From Microbacterium sp. 4R-513 (GTDB lineage Bacteria > Actinomycetota > Actinomycetes > Actinomycetales > Microbacteriaceae): a stretch of 64,000 nucleotides of DNA. The notes under the pieces are model-generated. The model saw only the letters and a list, made by a program, of their open reading frames with translations. It did no database searches and had not been told where the DNA came from. The stretch is taken from assembly GCF_011046485.1 (NCBI RefSeq), contig NZ_CP049256.1, forward strand, positions 1,116,001 through 1,180,000. The letters run 5' to 3'. Made by a program: the position numbers and the translations under genes. This document shows positions 63,337-64,000 of this stretch, piece after piece (position 1 is the stretch's first letter; every line of letters starts with the position of its first letter).

Positions 63337-64000
63337 ATGCCGACCCGAACCCCCTGGACCTGTGTGCTCTGGGACGTCGACGGAACGATCGTCGACGCCT
63401 CGGACGGCATCCTGCGGCGGCTCGCGATCACGCTCGAGCACTTCGGCAAACGCGCGCCGACGCGCGCCGAGCTCGTGCACTGGATCGGGCCCCCGATGTA
63501 CGACTCGTTCCAGGCGAACGTGGGCATGACGCCGGCCGAGGCGACCGACGCCGTCTCGTTCTACCGCACCCTCGGCAAGGCGGACGGCTACACGACCGGG
63601 GCGAAGCTGTTCGCCGGCGTCGGCGAGCTCATCGAGGAGCTCTGCCGCCACGGCATCCCGCAGGCGACGGCGAGCTCGAAGCCCGAGATCCAGGTCGATG
63701 CCCTCATGGACCACTTCGGCCTCGCCCCGTGCTTCACGACGATCGTCGGGGCGACGCTCGACGAGAAGACGCTGAGCGCGAAGTCCGACGTCATCGCCGA
63801 GGCGCTCCGGCGTCTCGCCGTCGCCGGCGTCGACACCAGCCGCCCCGTCCTGGTGGGCGACCGTCATCACGACGTCGAGGGCGCCGCGGTGCACGGCGTT
63901 CCCGTCATCTTCGTCCGCTGGGGCTTCAGCTGGCCGCACGAGGCCGACGGCGCCCAGGCGGCCGTCGAGACCGTCGAGCAGCTGCGCTCCCTCCTCCTGG
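63337..64000 (+). CDS. HAD family hydrolase, truncated by the window end
   Basis: A haloacid dehalogenase-like phosphatase (Gph/phosphoglycolate phosphatase group), 221 residues visible. Motif I LWDVDGTIVDASDGI carries the nucleophile Asp; motif II is ATASSKPEIQ; motif III/IV is VLVGDRHHDVEGAAVHGVPVI. The start is the ATG at 63337, with TAGGCT 6 nt upstream. The reading frame runs on past the window, so the C-terminus is not seen. The closest match is the phosphoglycolate phosphatase-like group; substrate unknown. Confidence 0.92.
   Translation, partial: MPTRTPWTCVLWDVDGTIVDASDGILRRLAITLEHFGKRAPTRAELVHWIGPPMYDSFQANVGMTPAEATDAVSFYRTLGKADGYTTGAKLFAGVGELIEELCRHGIPQATASSKPEIQVDALMDHFGLAPCFTTIVGATLDEKTLSAKSDVIAEALRRLAVAGVDTSRPVLVGDRHHDVEGAAVHGVPVIFVRWGFSWPHEADGAQAAVETVEQLRSLLL

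Overview
The window is a stretch of a high-GC actinobacterial chromosome, most likely Microbacterium or a close relative in the Microbacteriaceae. Supporting traits are the roughly 70% GC codon use, many GTG starts, a NucS/EndoMS mismatch endonuclease, a fused MnhA-MnhB antiporter subunit, an actinobacterial KdpF, and many genes whose start codon lies only 6-8 nt after a TANNNT box (leaderless transcripts). No rRNA, tRNA, CRISPR array, prophage or insertion sequence was recognised. Most genes are chromosomal housekeeping or transport genes.

Layout. 0-5 kb: a LacI-controlled sugar ABC importer with a GH1 beta-glucosidase on the minus strand. 5-8.3 kb: purS-purQ, a DUF1761 membrane protein, a 2-hydroxyacid dehydrogenase and apt. 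8.3-12.5 kb: a GH13 glucosidase with a LacI operator and LacI gene, then an M20 amidohydrolase. 12.6-24.8 kb: a potassium block, with a KimA-like permease, then sufS-sufU, then kdpFABC-kdpDE preceded by an extra 27-residue membrane ORF. 24.9-32 kb: a TerC protein, an ArsR-SRPBCC pair with a clear operator, purL, and two related coiled-coil proteins of unknown function. 32-43 kb: a chorismate mutase-patatin-acyltransferase operon, an AI-2E family permease, a MalT-like LuxR regulator, a SHOCT/DUF6325 cluster, and purA coupled to a lactonase through three tandem micro-ORFs. 43-52 kb: two Pr6Pr-like membrane proteins, argG, a TetR-degenerate ATPase-YhgE/Pip operon, and a penicillin acylase-type hydrolase. 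52-64 kb: palindromic repeats flanking an AbiEi/DUF559-like gene, the mnh (mrp) antiporter operon, a divergent LacI/MFS pair, nucS, a small membrane protein and a HAD phosphatase cut by the window end.

Three features cut across regions. Four genes (GH1, GH13, kdpD, the LuxR regulator) each carry one extra base in a G or C run, with an otherwise undamaged frame continuing beyond it. The heptamer GGATGCC and its complement are strongly over-represented and are built into terminator stems. Dispersed palindromic elements occur in intergenic DNA and also in frame inside kdpB.

Pathway links: purine synthesis and salvage (purS, purQ, purL, purA, apt), potassium and sodium homeostasis (KimA-like, Kdp, Mnh), and sugar capture with hydrolysis (ABC importer, GH1, GH13, three LacI-type operator regions).
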